DNA from: CAVQMB01 sp963713445
Lineage (GTDB): Bacteria > Pseudomonadota > Gammaproteobacteria > Competibacterales > Competibacteraceae
Assembly (NCBI GenBank): GCA_963713445.1
Contig: CAVQMB010000037.1
Span: forward strand, 24,080 to 88,079
Direction: 5' to 3'
Length of the DNA: 64,000 bases
The notes under the pieces were generated by a model. It searched no databases, was not told the DNA's origin, and saw only the letters and a program-made list of their open reading frames with translations. Below are positions 8,816 to 16,633 of this stretch, one piece after another (the stretch's first letter is position 1; each line of letters begins with the position of its first letter). Made by a program: the position numbers and the translations under genes.

Positions 8816-10072
8816 TCATAGTGAATCGTAGTCCAACCGGATCCGGGCCGATTTCAGATGCCCCTCCAAACCCTCCCGTTGGCTTTGACGGATGCTGACG
8901 GGAGCCACCGCCGCAATACCTCTCTGATCAAGCCACTGGTGAGTACACACCTTCACGAAGCTGCCAACCCACAGTCCCCCCGAGTAGCGCGCGGCACGGC
9001 CTGTCGGCAACGTATGGTTGGTACCGCTCACCTTGTCGGAAAAGACAACGGATGCCTCGGTCCCGATAAAGAGCGATCCATAGTGGGTGAGCCTACCCGC
9101 CAGCTCATGCGGCGCTGTGGTATGAAGCTCCAGGTGCTCGGGAGCGACGTCATTGACATACGCCACAGCCTCGTCCTCATCATCGCAGACCACGACTTCC
9201 CCGAACGCCTCCCAGGCTTTCCCGGCTGTTTCGGCCGTCGACAATAATCGCAACTGCCGTTCGATCTCTGCAATCGTGCGTTCCCCCACGTCCAGCGACG
9301 TCGTAATCAGACCGGCCCGTGCCCGAACGTCATGTTCAGCCTGACCCAGCAGATCAGCGGCGATAATCTTGGGGTCAGCCGTTTCATCGGCAACAATATA
9401 GATCTCGCTCGGACCCGCCAGCTGGTCGATTCCGACCGGGCCGAACACCTGGCGCTTGGCCTCATTCACAAAGGCATTCCCCGGACCCACAATTTTGTCG
9501 ACCGATGGCACACTTTCAGTGCCATAGGCCAGCGCGCCAATCGCCTGTGCACCGCCACTCCGGAAAATGCGGGTGGCACCTGAACGGTGCGCCGCGACCA
9601 GTACAGCCGGATGCACCCTGGGCGGCGTACAAACGCAGATGTTCTTCACGCCAGCAACTTTTGCCGGGATGATGGTCATTTGAGCAGAGGATAACAGCGG
9701 GTAACGTCCACCGGGAACGTAACAACCGACGCTATCTAACGGGATGACCTTATGCCCCAAGTGCAACCCCGGCAACGTCTCAATTTCGAGTGACTTTAGC
9801 GTATTTTTTTGAGCGTCCGCAAAGCGTGTTATTTGATCGATCCCAAACGCCATATCGGACATGAGATCACGATCACACTGCTCCTCTGCAGCCTTAATTT
9901 CCTTATGGGATACCTCTATCGTATCCAATTCGATGTCATCAAAGCGTTTTGCATATTGTATAAGCGCATTATCGCCGTTTTGTTTTACATTCAAAAGTAT
10001 CTCGGAAACAATGCTGCTAAGCTTCGCAATACCATTATCGTCACCCCCTCTGGCTTTTTTTAATAGTCTCAT
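8816..10072 (-). CDS. Histidinol dehydrogenase-family dehydrogenase, HpsN-like
   Basis: A 418-residue NAD-dependent dehydrogenase of the HisD superfamily, which oxidises a primary alcohol to a carboxylate in two steps. Putative zinc ligands Q244, H247 (GQAEHD), D346 and H405 and the catalytic pair E312-H313 (APEHLELH) are all present. NHTLPTGRAARYSGGLWVGSF and VPGGRYPLLSSAQM resemble sulfopropanediol dehydrogenase HpsN more than biosynthetic HisD. No other his gene is nearby and the neighbours are catabolic, so a role in histidine synthesis is unlikely. RBS GGAGAA precedes the ATG. The first third of the gene is markedly AT-richer than the surroundings, which suggests transfer. Confidence 0.85.
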   Translation of the reverse strand: MRLLKKARGGDDNGIAKLSSIVSEILLNVKQNGDNALIQYAKRFDDIELDTIEVSHKEIKAAEEQCDRDLMSDMAFGIDQITRFADAQKNTLKSLEIETLPGLHLGHKVIPLDSVGCYVPGGRYPLLSSAQMTIIPAKVAGVKNICVCTPPRVHPAVLVAAHRSGATRIFRSGGAQAIGALAYGTESVPSVDKIVGPGNAFVNEAKRQVFGPVGIDQLAGPSEIYIVADETADPKIIAADLLGQAEHDVRARAGLITTSLDVGERTIAEIERQLRLLSTAETAGKAWEAFGEVVVCDDEDEAVAYVNDVAPEHLELHTTAPHELAGRLTHYGSLFIGTEASVVFSDKVSGTNHTLPTGRAARYSGGLWVGSFVKVCTHQWLDQRGIAAVAPVSIRQSQREGLEGHLKSARIRLDYDSL

Positions 10073-10110
10073 TTATTGTCTTCTCCGCTTGAATAAATCA
10101 GAACAAAGGG

Positions 10111-10137
10111 ACCGTTTATCTCACGATAAAACTCGGT
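10111..10137 (+). promoter_or_regulatory. Operator-like dyad upstream of the HisD-like gene
   Basis: TTTATC (10115-10120) and GATAAA (10125-10130) form a perfect 6-bp inverted repeat around TCAC. It is flanked by ACCG (10111-10114) and CGGT (10134-10137). It lies about 40-65 bases upstream of the dehydrogenase ATG on the minus strand, a plausible place for a repressor or activator to bind. The binding protein is unknown. Confidence 0.35.
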
Positions 10138-10591
10138 AAATTCAGCACCATTGAAAGCGAACTGGTAAGAGAACGCAGTGGCTGTGTGCCGTCGACCCGG
10201 CAACCGCCGCCACTATCCGACGGATGACTGTAGCGGTCAACTCCACGCGACACGCACGGCCCCGGGCAAAATCACGATCAGTTTACCCTTCACGCGTCAG
10301 AGTAACGCCCTGGTTATCGAATTACCGGCCGGGATGGCATCGCATTCTGATGTCCAGACCGGCGGCACCAAAAAGGGGCAACGCGCACCCAGACGATACC
10401 GCGCCCCACGTTGCCGTCTGCCGCGACGCAACGCATTACCGCCACAGCAGATAATCACCACCTGGCGCGGACTGATCGGCCATAGTGATCTAGCCAAACC
10501 GGCGGTGCGGGCTGTTTGTCGGGGCTTTCTGCCCGACCCAGTGGCCCTACAGAATCCTGTAAACAGCCACGCCTGACGTCGGGTGTGTGCA

Positions 10592-10626
10592 TTATGGCAT
10601 AAGTATTGCTTTAAATTTTGGCATAA
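10592..10626 (+). promoter_or_regulatory. Two helically phased TTATGGCATAA-type half-dyads
   Basis: TTATGGCATAA at 10592-10602 is a 5-bp palindrome around one base. A near copy, TTTTGGCATAA, lies at 10616-10626. The repeat distance is 24 bases, a little over two helical turns. The pair sits about 220 bases upstream of the binding-protein gene and could be tandem operator sites. Confidence 0.35.
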
Positions 10627-10730
10627 CCCAGAGTCTTAGGCGCGAAGACTTGTTACAGACCACGGCTCATGGTATATCACTGTCGCAGGTCTGACAGTGG
10701 CCCTTGATGTAGGACCCGTCCATTTATTAT

Positions 10731-10743
10731 GTAAAGTGTTTAC
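10731..10743 (+). promoter_or_regulatory. GTAAA-N3-TTTAC dyad upstream of the ABC importer operon
   Basis: GTAAA (10731-10735) and TTTAC (10739-10743) are perfect inverted repeats around GTG, about 100 bases before the first importer gene and just upstream of the leader hairpin. The size and symmetry suit a dimeric regulator site. No matching regulator gene is in the window. Confidence 0.35.
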
Positions 10744-10786
10744 TGTATAAAGCAATGGAATAGAAAGTTCGATTCCAACGATGGAT

Positions 10787-10812
10787 GCCGCCTCCCCTGT
10801 CAGCGAGGCGGC
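10787..10812 (+). terminator. Leader hairpin (attenuator-like) before the ABC importer operon
   Basis: GCCGCCTC (10787-10794) pairs perfectly with GAGGCGGC (10805-10812) across a 10-base loop. It is followed by CTTTGATTTT, a weak T-rich tract. It lies 30 bases upstream of the binding-protein start, inside the likely leader RNA. It could be an attenuator or simply the end of upstream transcription. Confidence 0.45.
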
Positions 10813-10843
10813 CTTTGATTTTGCACCAACGAGAGGATAAAGA

Positions 10844-11974
10844 ATGACCGACCAGCGACCAAACTTGACGCCGCTATTTTCACGGCCAATTTCCCGCCGC
10901 AGCATACTGAAGCTGGGAGCGGGCGCGGCCTCGCTTACTGCGGGGCTTTCGCTGTTTCCCGAACGCAGTTTCGCTGCCGATAAAATCGAACAACAACTTA
11001 ATATCATGGGCTGGTCTGAGTACATAAGCCCTAAGAACATCAAAGAATGGGAAAAAATGACGGGAGCGCGTTTCGTCTTTGATGCCTATTCAAGCAATGA
11101 TGAAATGCTATCAAAGCTCGAACTGGCCGGGGGGCACAGCGGTTACGACCTCGGCATGAACACCGATTTCATGATCCGCCTTCTGATTAACAAAAAACTG
11201 ATTCAAAAGATCGACAAGTCACGAATTCCCAATCTGTCGAATGTTGATCCCAATTTCTTAGGCCGTCCTTTCGACCCGCACAATGAGTATACCGTGCCTA
11301 AAACATGGGGTTCTGAGGGCTTTATCTACGATAAATCGAAGATAAAGCGCAAGATGGTAAGTTGGGGTGACTTTATCGAGGCTGCCAAGAATGAAGCGAG
11401 CGGCAAGGTGGCACTACTCGATGACCCGCTGTCGATCGCCCCGCTGTTCTGGAAGGACGATGTGTCATGGAATACCAAGGACACCGCGGAGATTAACCGC
11501 GTCGCCAAGGAGGTCAATGACCTTGCTCCCCATATCCGGACCTTCAACACTTATCCGTCCCAGGACATTGCCAGCGGTGCTGTCATACTGGCCCAGAACT
11601 GGAACGGCTACGCCCGGTTGACCATGCAGTCGGCGAAAAATCCCAACCTCGAATTCGTCTTTCCAGAGCCAAAATCCGAGCTCTGGCTCGACAGTTACCA
11701 CATGCCGACAGGTGGCAAACACCCGAATGCGGCATACTCGTGGCTGGAATTTATTCTCGATCCCGAACGCGCTGCCAAAGAAATCGAGTACACCGGTTAC
11801 GTTTCACCTGTTCTTGGCGCGAAGAAATTCCTTCCTCCAGAGATCGCCAATGATCCGCTAATATTCCCAACGGAAGCGGTCGTCAAGCGAGGCGAGCGAA
11901 CCGTTAGAAACGAGACCTACGCTCAGCGCATCAGCATCTTCACCCAGTTCAAGGCTGCTGCGGCTATTTCCTGA
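10844..11974 (+). CDS. Periplasmic substrate-binding protein, polyamine (PotD/PotF)-type ABC importer, Tat-exported
   Basis: A 376-residue extracellular solute-binding protein. The N-terminus has a twin-arginine motif SRRSILK (17-23), a hydrophobic stretch and an Ala-rich cleavage region near 43-45, so it is probably exported folded through Tat. LNIMGWSEYISPKNIKEWEK is the start typical of spermidine/putrescine-type binding proteins. The ligand is unknown: PotD relatives also bind opines, choline-like and other cationic molecules. A GAGAGG RBS precedes the ATG. Codon use is clearly AT-richer than in flanking genes. It heads the importer genes and faces the amidase/dehydrogenase operon. Confidence 0.88.
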   Translation: MTDQRPNLTPLFSRPISRRSILKLGAGAASLTAGLSLFPERSFAADKIEQQLNIMGWSEYISPKNIKEWEKMTGARFVFDAYSSNDEMLSKLELAGGHSGYDLGMNTDFMIRLLINKKLIQKIDKSRIPNLSNVDPNFLGRPFDPHNEYTVPKTWGSEGFIYDKSKIKRKMVSWGDFIEAAKNEASGKVALLDDPLSIAPLFWKDDVSWNTKDTAEINRVAKEVNDLAPHIRTFNTYPSQDIASGAVILAQNWNGYARLTMQSAKNPNLEFVFPEPKSELWLDSYHMPTGGKHPNAAYSWLEFILDPERAAKEIEYTGYVSPVLGAKKFLPPEIANDPLIFPTEAVVKRGERTVRNETYAQRISIFTQFKAAAAIS

Positions 11975-12062
11975 AACCCGGCGCCCGCAGCCTGTGTTGG
12001 AAACCTGATGGCCAACGGGTCCGCCTTTGCTAGCGGTGAGCGCTGTGCTACAGCGAATCACA

Positions 12063-12090
12063 CCCCGGGAGAGGCGCGCATCTCCCGGGG
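12063..12090 (+). terminator. 10-bp perfect hairpin between binding-protein and ATPase genes
   Basis: CCCCGGGAGA (12063-12072) and TCTCCCGGGG (12081-12090) pair perfectly across an 8-base loop, 90 bases after the binding-protein stop. There is no T-tract, so it is more likely a processing or stabilising hairpin, or partial terminator, that favours expression of the binding protein. The rest of the 340-base gap (11975-12315) shows nothing else clear. Confidence 0.5.
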
Positions 12091-12315
12091 ACGGACCCTT
12101 CGCCGTCAGCACGTAAATCAGGAAACATCCGGCGAATCTTACCCTTAGACCAGCACCGCCGGACTAGTCAATCACTGTAGATGCTTCGGCAACCGTGGCG
12201 ACCGTTGCGCTAACGACTGGTGGTCGCGCTTGCTCGCTGGATGGAACATTCAGTAGCGAACGAATGATTTCCTTCCTGCAGAAGCCTGTTGAATTTCCGG
12301 AGGAAATAAACTCGG

Positions 12316-13443
12316 ATGGCCAAAGAGATCCGATTGGAGAGCGTCACGAAACGCTACGGCAGTTTTGTGGCTGTAAACGATGTCAGCCTCGATATTCATG
12401 GCGGGGAATTCTTGTCTTTGCTGGGTTCGTCAGGCGCCGGAAAATCAACCGTGCTGCGCATCATCGGCGGCTTCGTTGAGCCGGACCAGGGGCATGTCTA
12501 TCTGGGGGATCTGGAGGTCACTCATACCCCCCCGTACAAGCGCCCCGTCAATACCGTATTTCAACACTATGCATTATTCCCGCATATGACAGTTGCTGAA
12601 AACGTAGCCTATGGCTTACGCCAGGATAAGGTGCCTCGTACTGAACGCCGGGCCCGGGTGCGAAGCGCACTCGAGATGGTTGAAATGCTGCAATTTGCCG
12701 AGCGCAATGCGCCCGATCTCTCCGGCGGGCAGCAACAACGCGTTGCCCTGGCTCGGGCACTGGTAAAGAATCCCACCGTGTTACTGCTTGACGAACCGCT
12801 GGGTGCACTTGACCGGAAGTTGCGTCAGCAGATGCAAATCGAGCTGAAACTGCTCCAGCGCGAGGTTGGAATAACCTTCGTATATGTCACCCACGACCAG
12901 GAGGAAGCGCTCGCCATGTCCGACAGAATCGCCGTGATGCGGGACGGGCAGGTTGAGCAGCTCGGTACGCCCAGCGAGCTTTATGATTCGCCAGCCAGTG
13001 CTTTCGTGGCAGGGTTTATCGGCCTCCAGAATTTTCTTCCCGGCACCATCAATGGGAACGAGCATCGCCTCACCACCGAGGATGGGATTGTCGTCGAAGC
13101 CGGCTTAATAGCCCCGTCGGCCAGCAGCAACAGAACCGCTCTCGGTGCGGTTCGCCCTGACCGGGTCATGCTGTCACTGACCGAGCCCAACGGTGATGTC
13201 AACAAAGGACAAGGCACCATTGCCGAGATTGTCCATCTGGGTGACGTGCTCGAGTTCATTGTCCTGCTGCCAAGCGGTCGCGAGGTACTAAGCCGGTTGT
13301 CCCGCAAGACGGTGCACGGTTTCGGGAAGGGTCAGCACGTATGGCTGCATTGGCAGGCCGAGGATGCCGCCATATACCCCGACGAGGGCGGCGAAAACCT
13401 GGTCCCCAAGCGTCGGATCCGCACACAGGATACTGCCCGGTAA
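12316..13443 (+). CDS. ABC importer ATP-binding protein, PotA-like
   Basis: A 375-residue ATPase. Walker A is GSSGAGKST (37-45), Q-loop Q83, signature LSGGQQQR (135-142), Walker B VLLLDE (155-160) and the switch His is in YVTHDQEEAL. After about residue 240 a TOBE-type C-terminal region follows (ALGAVRPDRVMLSL), typical of PotA/UgpC-type importers. A strong GGAGG RBS lies ahead of the ATG. Together with the binding protein and two permeases it forms a complete importer. Confidence 0.92.
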   Translation: MAKEIRLESVTKRYGSFVAVNDVSLDIHGGEFLSLLGSSGAGKSTVLRIIGGFVEPDQGHVYLGDLEVTHTPPYKRPVNTVFQHYALFPHMTVAENVAYGLRQDKVPRTERRARVRSALEMVEMLQFAERNAPDLSGGQQQRVALARALVKNPTVLLLDEPLGALDRKLRQQMQIELKLLQREVGITFVYVTHDQEEALAMSDRIAVMRDGQVEQLGTPSELYDSPASAFVAGFIGLQNFLPGTINGNEHRLTTEDGIVVEAGLIAPSASSNRTALGAVRPDRVMLSLTEPNGDVNKGQGTIAEIVHLGDVLEFIVLLPSGREVLSRLSRKTVHGFGKGQHVWLHWQAEDAAIYPDEGGENLVPKRRIRTQDTAR

Positions 13444-13577
13444 CGCGACGGTTGCGAGAGACCCGCTCGTTGCACTCACTGGCGGCAATGGGCTGACCGT
13501 CATGCTGGAGCCAATATGATGTCGTCGACTACTACTAAGTCGCCTCATGTTTCATTCGAGGCGCGGGGGAACTGAGC

Positions 13578-14465
13578 ATGCCGATCCGCCGAAAAGCACA
13601 CTGGATTATGGCCGGTCCGGCATTGATCTGGTGGCTGATCTTTTTTATTGCACCGTTCGTTGCGATCATTTATTACAGCCTGGGACAAAAAGCCCCATTC
13701 ACATCCCAACATTCGGTTGTATTCGATCACTTGTCACTCGCCAACTACGCGCAATCGCTTTCACACGTCTTCTTCCAGGTGTTTGTTATTACGCTGCGGA
13801 CAGCGGGAATCGGCACCGTGGTCTGTCTACTGGTCGGTCTTCCGGTCGCTTATGCACTGGCCACGCGGGTTCCAGGGCGATGGCGTCCATGGCTGTTACT
13901 GCTCTTGATCCTGCCCTACTGGATCAGCTTTCTCCTACGGACGATCGCCTGGCGTATCGTACTGGCGCCCGAAGGAATTTTGTCTGCAGTTCTCCAGCAC
14001 ATTGGCATTATTAGTGGTTCGCTTTCGATTCTGGATACGCAGACCGCAGTCCAGCTAGGCATCATATATAACTATCTCCCGGTGGCTATTTTTCCGATCT
14101 TCGTGGCACTGGATCGAATAGACCCTGCGCTGATGGAGGCCAGCATGGATCTGGGAGGTGGCCGGATCAGCACCTTTCTCAAGATCACACTCCCTCTCGC
14201 AGTGCCGGGAATAATCGGCGCCGCCGTGCTTACCTTCGTCCTCGCGGCTGGCGATTATGTGGTTCCAGCCATCCTGGGCGGTGCTCACGGCCTGATGATA
14301 GGCAAGATCATCGCGATAGAGATTCTGGGAGCGCAAAATCTCCCGCTGGGTGCGGCGATGGCGGTGATACTCATCGGGTTGCTGGCATTGGTAGGACTCA
14401 TTGTCATTACCCTGGTACTGCTGGTTCGGTACTTCCTCAGACTGGCCCGTGGTCCTGCGTTATGA
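13578..14465 (+). CDS. ABC importer permease, PotB-like
   Basis: A 295-residue inner-membrane protein with about six hydrophobic helices. The EAA loop that contacts the ATPase is MEASMDLGGGRISTFLKITL (about 191-210). The N-terminal helix and large periplasmic loop (LGQKAPFTSQHSVVFDHLSL) are as in PotB/PotH. It follows the ATPase gene by 134 bases and precedes the second permease by 38, in one direction. Confidence 0.9.
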   Translation: MPIRRKAHWIMAGPALIWWLIFFIAPFVAIIYYSLGQKAPFTSQHSVVFDHLSLANYAQSLSHVFFQVFVITLRTAGIGTVVCLLVGLPVAYALATRVPGRWRPWLLLLLILPYWISFLLRTIAWRIVLAPEGILSAVLQHIGIISGSLSILDTQTAVQLGIIYNYLPVAIFPIFVALDRIDPALMEASMDLGGGRISTFLKITLPLAVPGIIGAAVLTFVLAAGDYVVPAILGGAHGLMIGKIIAIEILGAQNLPLGAAMAVILIGLLALVGLIVITLVLLVRYFLRLARGPAL

Positions 14466-14503
14466 CGACCACATCAAAAAATCCGCTGGTTCGGGAGAGT
14501 TAA

Positions 14504-15319
14504 ATGGCTAGACGGGATCCCGTGACGACCGCACTGACGGTCTGGATGATTGCAATCTTCATATTTCTGTTCCTGCCCATAATTGTTGTCATTATTTATT
14601 CCTTTAACGGTGGCCGAAACCTCTACATCTGGTCCTATTTCTCTACCACCTGGTACGCCACAGCGATCAACGAGCCCGGTGTCCTCAATGCCCTCTACGT
14701 GTCAGCCCAGGCCGCTCTCATCAACGTGGTATTTGCGGTCACGCTGGGTACGCTGTCCGGACTCGCGCTGGCCCGCAAGAAAGGTGCCTGGGTGAAGCCG
14801 TTCCTCGGCTTGCTTTTCCTGGTCCTGGTAACTCCCGAGCTGGTATCGGCCATCGGACAGCTCATTTGGATGAACCGTATTGGATTAAGCAATGGCTTGC
14901 TGCGGCTGGCTATTGGACACTCCCTGTTCAACGTGGCGTTAGTCGCTCTGATCATCCGCGGCCGGGCTGAGGGCGTCGGCGAGGCCCTGGAGGAGGCCGC
15001 GGCTGATCTCGGTGCACCACCCTGGCGCGCTTTCTTGCAGATCACGCTGCCGATCATGTTGCCGGCTGTCATAGCGGGTGCGCTGTTGTCGTTCACCTAT
15101 TCATTCGATGACGTGATTATCTCGTTGTTCGTGCAGGTTCCAGGGTCGACGCCGCTACCCATACGCATCCTCTCCTCGTTCAAGACGGGATTGCGCGGGG
15201 ATGTCGCGGCGGTGGTCGTGATGGCGTTAGGCGTGAGCCTCGTAGGCATCATTATGGCGGTTTTGCTGCTTCGTCAGGGCAGAAAAGGTGATCAAGGGCT
15301 GGTCGAAGCACTGGGATAG
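14504..15319 (+). CDS. ABC importer permease, PotC-like
   Basis: A 271-residue inner-membrane protein. IIVVIIYSFNGGRN in the first helix and loop is typical of PotC/PotI permeases. The EAA loop is EALEEAAADLGAPPWRAFLQ, and FTYSFDDVIISLF is a further family hallmark. An RBS (GGGAGAG) precedes the ATG. This is the last gene of the importer operon; no catabolic gene follows it on this strand. Confidence 0.9.
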   Translation: MARRDPVTTALTVWMIAIFIFLFLPIIVVIIYSFNGGRNLYIWSYFSTTWYATAINEPGVLNALYVSAQAALINVVFAVTLGTLSGLALARKKGAWVKPFLGLLFLVLVTPELVSAIGQLIWMNRIGLSNGLLRLAIGHSLFNVALVALIIRGRAEGVGEALEEAAADLGAPPWRAFLQITLPIMLPAVIAGALLSFTYSFDDVIISLFVQVPGSTPLPIRILSSFKTGLRGDVAAVVVMALGVSLVGIIMAVLLLRQGRKGDQGLVEALG

Positions 15320-15592
15320 ATTCCTGTATTCCCGGCACATCAGCGAATTCTGAACCGTGGTCGGCATTGACAGACGTGCGGAGCACGGATCTGGGCCGTT
15401 ATACTGCACGGAGCACACCAACTACTGGCGTGCTGGTCGTGGCCGGGGCTGTCCTGAACCGAAGATGCAACCTGCGTGCGCTCGATTCGGGATTCCGATC
15501 ACCCAACTTCCCGCGGAACGTTTAACAATGCATCTTCCTGACGCTGACCGCTTTATTGTCGCCGTCCTGCCAACAGCCATGAACGCCGGCTA

Positions 15593-16633
15593 GTGACGGC
15601 CCCTGCTCTCAGCCTGGTGGTTCCGGGCCTACTCGGCCCGTGGCCGGCTGCAGCGGCCAACGCACTACCGGGCAGCGCCGTGGCGGCACTGTGTCGACTG
15701 CTCAGTCGGGCCCAATCGGCGCCGCTTGGAGCGAGCGGGTTCGAGGCCACGCTGTGCCAGCTATTTGGCCTGCTGGCAGAATCCGGCCGGGATCTGCCAC
15801 TGGCGGCTTTGCGGCGGTTAAGCGATGCCGGCGATGCTGACGGCTACTGGCTGTGCGCCGACCCGGTCCATCTACGTGCCGACCTGAATCAAGTGGTGCT
15901 GGCCGCAACGGCCGACGAGCTCGCCATCGAGCGGGGCGAGGCGGCACAGCTGGCAGCAGCGTTCAACGCCACGTTCGCTGACGACGGTTTGCACCTCGAC
16001 ACCCCGGATCCGCACCGTTGGTACCTGCGCTTGGACCAGCCGGCCCGGATCATCACCACTCCGCTGGCCGAAGCCCGCGGCCGGAATATCAATCCGTTAC
16101 TGCCGCGGGGTGCGGACGCCGGGCGCTGGCACACTTTGCTTACCGAGATCCAGATGCTGCTGCACGGCAACCCAGTCAACGCTGCCCGCGAGGCCGCCGG
16201 CCGAACCACTATCAACTGCCTGTGGCTGTGGGGCGGTGGCGACCTACCCACCGGCCTGGCGGCGCCGGCCGCCGAGTGTTACGCAGCCGGCGCAGTGGCC
16301 CGCGGTCTGATCCGACAGGCCGGCTTGGCCCAACAGGCGCCACCGGCCGATGCCGCCGACTGGCAGGCCGGCAACCCGGCCGGCGACCAGTTCGTTGTTC
16401 TGGAAGGTGGCCGGGCGCTGGCCGCTGACGGCGATTTCGGCAACTGGAGCCATTGGCTGGAAACCCTGGCGCATGACTGGCTGGCACCACTGGAAAATTT
16501 GCTGCGACATGGCCGTTTGAGCAGCCTTACGCTGTACCCCTGCGACCAGCGGGTGTTCCGGGTCAACCGCCGTGGCCTCGCGCGAATATGGCGCCGGCCG
16601 CGGCCACTGGCCGGGTTCCTGCAGCAGCCATGA
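15593..16633 (+). CDS. rpfE: RpfE-family conserved protein (COG4255)
   Basis: A 346-residue cytosolic protein of the group found beside recJ in many gammaproteobacteria, named RpfE in the Xanthomonas rpf cluster. Recognisable stretches are DGYWLCADPVHLRADLNQVV and NCLWLWGGGDLPTGL. Part of the fold recalls phosphoglycerate-mutase-like proteins, but no biochemical role is settled. The start is a GTG at 15593. Its stop overlaps the recJ start by four bases, so the two are translationally coupled. The 270 bases before it contain no convincing gene. Confidence 0.8.
   Translation: MTAPALSLVVPGLLGPWPAAAANALPGSAVAALCRLLSRAQSAPLGASGFEATLCQLFGLLAESGRDLPLAALRRLSDAGDADGYWLCADPVHLRADLNQVVLAATADELAIERGEAAQLAAAFNATFADDGLHLDTPDPHRWYLRLDQPARIITTPLAEARGRNINPLLPRGADAGRWHTLLTEIQMLLHGNPVNAAREAAGRTTINCLWLWGGGDLPTGLAAPAAECYAAGAVARGLIRQAGLAQQAPPADAADWQAGNPAGDQFVVLEGGRALAADGDFGNWSHWLETLAHDWLAPLENLLRHGRLSSLTLYPCDQRVFRVNRRGLARIWRRPRPLAGFLQQP

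Larger units (their letters stand above)
10073..10843 (+). other. Divergent control region of the catabolic island, no convincing gene
   Basis: 770 bases between the HisD/amidase operon (minus) and the ABC importer operon (plus). Short overlapping frames at 10178-10576 look like compositional noise: no RBS, no family match, Arg/Pro-rich. The flanks are AT-rich and hold several inverted repeats, listed separately. The middle (about 10180-10560) is GC-rich, and I see nothing functional in it. No regulator gene is present nearby. Confidence 0.5.

Noticed and set aside
8816..10072. The dehydrogenase as histidine-biosynthetic HisD
   Set aside because: Sequence blocks resemble HpsN-type enzymes, no other his genes are near, and it is grouped with an amidase and an importer.
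10178..10576. A 132-codon plus-strand frame in the island control region
   Set aside because: No RBS or family motifs; Arg/Pro/His-rich sequence typical of non-coding GC-rich DNA, with equally long overlapping frames on the other strand.
10767..10776. GTTCGATTCC, which resembles a tRNA T-loop
   Set aside because: The flanking bases do not form a T-stem, and no acceptor or anticodon arms are present.
15367..15405. TTGACA and TATACT as a promoter for rpfE
   Set aside because: The boxes are 27 bases apart, too far for sigma-70; no other hexamer at the right distance matches either.
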